DNA from: Alphaproteobacteria bacterium UBA6187
GTDB taxonomy: Bacteria; Pseudomonadota; Alphaproteobacteria; Rickettsiales; UBA6187
Reading direction: 5' to 3'
Length of the DNA: 15,822 nucleotides
Assembly: GCA_002422795.1 (NCBI GenBank)
Contig: DITJ01000003.1
Span: 21,542-37,363, forward strand
This document shows positions 14,580 to 15,822 of this stretch, one piece after another; position 1 is the stretch's first letter; each line of letters starts with the position of its first letter. The notes beneath the pieces are model-generated. The model ran no database searches and was not told the origin of the DNA. It saw only the letters and a list, made by a program, of their open reading frames with translations. The translations under genes were made by a program, and so were the position numbers.

Positions 14580-15290
14580 CTAGTCTTTATCTCCATAAGA
14601 ATGCAGAACATCGCCGTGTGTTTTAAGCCAGTGGCGAGCTTGTTTATAATGCGGAAAAATACTAGCTACAACATCCCAGAATTTCTGGCTATGGTTCATC
14701 TCAACTAAATGGGCAATTTCATGTGCAACTACATATTCCAGCACCGCACGCGGTGCCATAACCAGCCTCCAGGAAAAAGAAAGGCTGCCACTTCTTGAGC
14801 AACTTCCCCAGCGGCTGGTCGTATCCCTTATTGTGATTGTAGTGAATTTCACACCAAGTTTGGCTGCCTCAATCCTTGCACGCTCGGTTATTACAGTTTT
14901 AGCAAGTTTTACAAGAAATTGTTGTACTTTACGTGCTATATGCTCCTCCAGCCCTGAAATAATCAGGAATTCGCCTTCAATTTTGCTTATGCCACGCAAC
15001 TTGCCTGAATATTTGATTATATGTTTATTATCTAATATAGGAACCTCAGCCCCATCAGTAAAAACCGACCTGTCCTTCTGCTGCAGTTCCAAGCTCTTTT
15101 GTAATACCCAATTTTCCTTGCTATACAGGAAATCCAGCGCACGTTTATAGCTTACCCTCTTTGGTACTATAAGCTCGATACCCTTCTTTTTGCTAATGCG
15201 TATAATAATTTTCTTCGCAAGATGGCTTTTGCGCAAAGAAACCTCAGCAATATTATCGCCTTTTCCAAGTGTTATGGTACTTTTATTCAT
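14580..15290 (-). CDS. YgjP/DUF45-family zinc metallopeptidase
   Basis: The protein shows the complete signature of the YgjP (DUF45, M48-like) family: TTSRWGSCSRSGSLSFSWRL, then APRAVLEYVVAHEIAH and MNHSQKFW. HEIAH is the zinc-binding HExxH helix, at residues 190-194 from the start chosen here, and the following NHS..FW supplies the usual third-ligand region. Members are small cytoplasmic metal-dependent proteases; substrates are mostly unknown. The frame extends upstream to an ATG at 15338, but those 16 residues (MIFLTINDKQQTTNDI) are read from a heptamer inverted repeat, so I place the start at the ATG at 15290 (236 residues). Neither start has a clear Shine-Dalgarno. It converges on the repeat protein gene and diverges from cutA, sharing an 86-base intergenic region with it. 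Confidence 0.9.
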   Translation of the reverse strand: MNKSTITLGKGDNIAEVSLRKSHLAKKIIIRISKKKGIELIVPKRVSYKRALDFLYSKENWVLQKSLELQQKDRSVFTDGAEVPILDNKHIIKYSGKLRGISKIEGEFLIISGLEEHIARKVQQFLVKLAKTVITERARIEAAKLGVKFTTITIRDTTSRWGSCSRSGSLSFSWRLVMAPRAVLEYVVAHEIAHLVEMNHSQKFWDVVASIFPHYKQARHWLKTHGDVLHSYGDKD

Positions 15291-15303
15291 TATATCGTTG
15301 GTG

Positions 15304-15370
15304 GTTTGTTGTTTATCGTTTATCGTAAGGAAAATCATAGACTACAAACTATAAACTATAAACGACAAAC
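15304..15370. repeat. Heptamer-built inverted repeat between the metallopeptidase and cutA
   Basis: The left arm (15304-15326) reads GTTTGTT GTTTATC GTTTATC GT. The right arm (15348-15370) reads ACTATAAACTATAAACGACAAAC. They pair at 20 of 23 positions, and all three mismatches fall on the seventh base of a 7-base unit. Further 7-base units (TACAAAC, CATAGAC) lie at 15336-15349. The structure fills the region shared by two divergent genes, ends 6 bases before the cutA ATG and could form a hairpin in the cutA leader. Confidence 0.75.
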
Positions 15371-15376
15371 TATTTT

Positions 15377-15694
15377 ATGCACCTCATCTATATCACCTTC
15401 CCTGAAAAATCCGAAGCTATAAAAACTGCCGGTATGCTTATACGAAATAGACTGGCAGCATGTGTGAACATATACGATAATGTAACCTCAATTTATGAAT
15501 GGGAAGGGCAAATCCAGCAAAATGAGGAAGTTACAATGATTTGCAAAGTTTCTGATGAGTCCGTGGATGATGTAATAAAAAGGGTAACAAAGTTTCATAC
15601 CAACGCCTGCCCATGCATTATTTCAATAAAAGTGGAAAAAGGTAACGAAGATTTCCTGAAATGGGTTGAAAGTTCTTCTAAAGTAGATTATTAG
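15377..15694 (+). CDS. cutA: CutA1 divalent-cation tolerance family protein
   Basis: CutA1 is a small, very stable trimeric protein linked to divalent metal (copper) tolerance; its molecular role remains uncertain. The 105-residue product has the usual length and landmarks: an N-terminal strand YITFPEKSEAIKTAGMLI, the core RLAACVNIYDNVTSIYEWEG, EEVTMICKV, and the tail KGNEDFLKWV. One position is unusual. The common H-P-x-E-V-P-E stretch before the last strands reads HTNACPC here, bringing two extra cysteines close together. There is no Shine-Dalgarno; the bases before the ATG are the end of an inverted repeat. It is flanked on both sides by 7-base-unit hairpins and followed by a tRNA, and appears monocistronic. 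Confidence 0.93.
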   Translation: MHLIYITFPEKSEAIKTAGMLIRNRLAACVNIYDNVTSIYEWEGQIQQNEEVTMICKVSDESVDDVIKRVTKFHTNACPCIISIKVEKGNEDFLKWVESSSKVDY

Positions 15695-15704
15695 GAACGG
15701 ACTA

Positions 15705-15790
15705 TAGGAAGTTAGAAGTAAGAAGTTAAAAGTAAGAAGTATAATTTACTAACTTTTCACTTCTAAATTCTTACTTCTAACTTCCTACTT
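15705..15790. repeat. Twelve-unit heptamer hairpin between cutA and the tRNA
   Basis: Positions 15707-15790 divide into twelve consecutive 7-base units in one phase: GGAAGTT, AGAAGTA, AGAAGTT, AAAAGTA, AGAAGTA and TAATTTA, then CTAACTT, TTCACTT, CTAAATT, CTTACTT, CTAACTT and CCTACTT. The second half is the complement of the first, giving a perfect 20-base stem (15705-15724 with 15768-15787) with imperfect pairing further in. A pyrimidine-rich stretch (TTTCCTTTTATT) overlaps and follows the 3' arm, so the hairpin may also end cutA transcription. It begins about 10 bases after the cutA stop. Confidence 0.8.
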
Positions 15791-15799
15791 TCCTTTTAT

Positions 15800-15822
15800 T
15801 GGGGTGTCGCCAAGCGGTAAGG
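15800..15822 (+). tRNA. 5' end of a tRNA, probably tRNA-Gln (cut by window edge)
   Basis: The last 23 bases, TGGGGTGTCGCCAAG followed by CGGTAAGG, match the acceptor 5' strand and D-arm of bacterial tRNA-Gln, which typically begins UGGGG-U with the weak U1-A72 pair and carries GCCAAGCGGUAAGGC. The anticodon lies outside the window, so the isotype rests on these bases alone. The gene follows the heptamer hairpin by about 9 bases. Confidence 0.75.

Noticed and set aside
15291..15338. Upstream ATG for the metallopeptidase
   Set aside because: The 16 added residues are translated from the heptamer inverted repeat and are not part of the family domain.

Overview
The window is A+T-leaning DNA that looks chromosomal, from an alphaproteobacterium, most likely a host-associated member of Rickettsiales or a similar intracellular lineage. 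Four things suggest this: a very large autotransporter whose C-terminal barrel resembles rickettsial Sca/Omp proteins, palindromic repeat elements scattered between and into genes, a broken-up cell-wall (dcw) cluster, and a repeat protein that looks like a host-directed effector. The taxonomic call is inference from gene content only.

Layout, left to right. Positions 2-445 hold the C-terminal end of an unidentified, disordered acidic protein. About 690 bases without a convincing gene follow, containing nested palindromes and possible gene relics. Positions 1135-4513 form a + strand peptidoglycan precursor block: murF, a SIMPL/DUF541 periplasmic protein whose 5' end abuts a long palindromic element, and mraY. 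murD, the usual next gene, is absent. Positions 4983-12052 are one giant autotransporter reading frame (about 2,356 residues if restored) built from about 34 alternating beta-helix repeats of about 53 residues, with a C-terminal outer-membrane barrel. It is split by an apparent single-base deletion near 8904, which separates the secreted passenger from its translocator.

After a palindrome-bearing spacer, a textbook sigma-70 promoter (TTGACA, 17 bp, TATAAT) and a structured leader precede a 634-residue protein (12540-14444). It has eleven exact 20-residue leucine-rich-type repeats and a roughly 370-residue helical C-terminal domain with a single cysteine. I propose, with moderate-to-low confidence, that this is an effector of the LRR plus E3-ligase (NEL-like) kind. 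A YgjP/DUF45 metallopeptidase lies on the minus strand (14580-15290), diverging from cutA (15377-15694). cutA is bracketed by two inverted repeats built from 7-base units. The window ends in the first 23 bases of a tRNA, probably tRNA-Gln.

Functionally, murF and mraY act in successive cytoplasmic and membrane steps of peptidoglycan precursor synthesis. The autotransporter and the repeat protein would form a surface/host-interaction section. The most interesting parts are the broken autotransporter, the single-cysteine repeat protein with its perfect promoter, and the heptamer hairpins around cutA.
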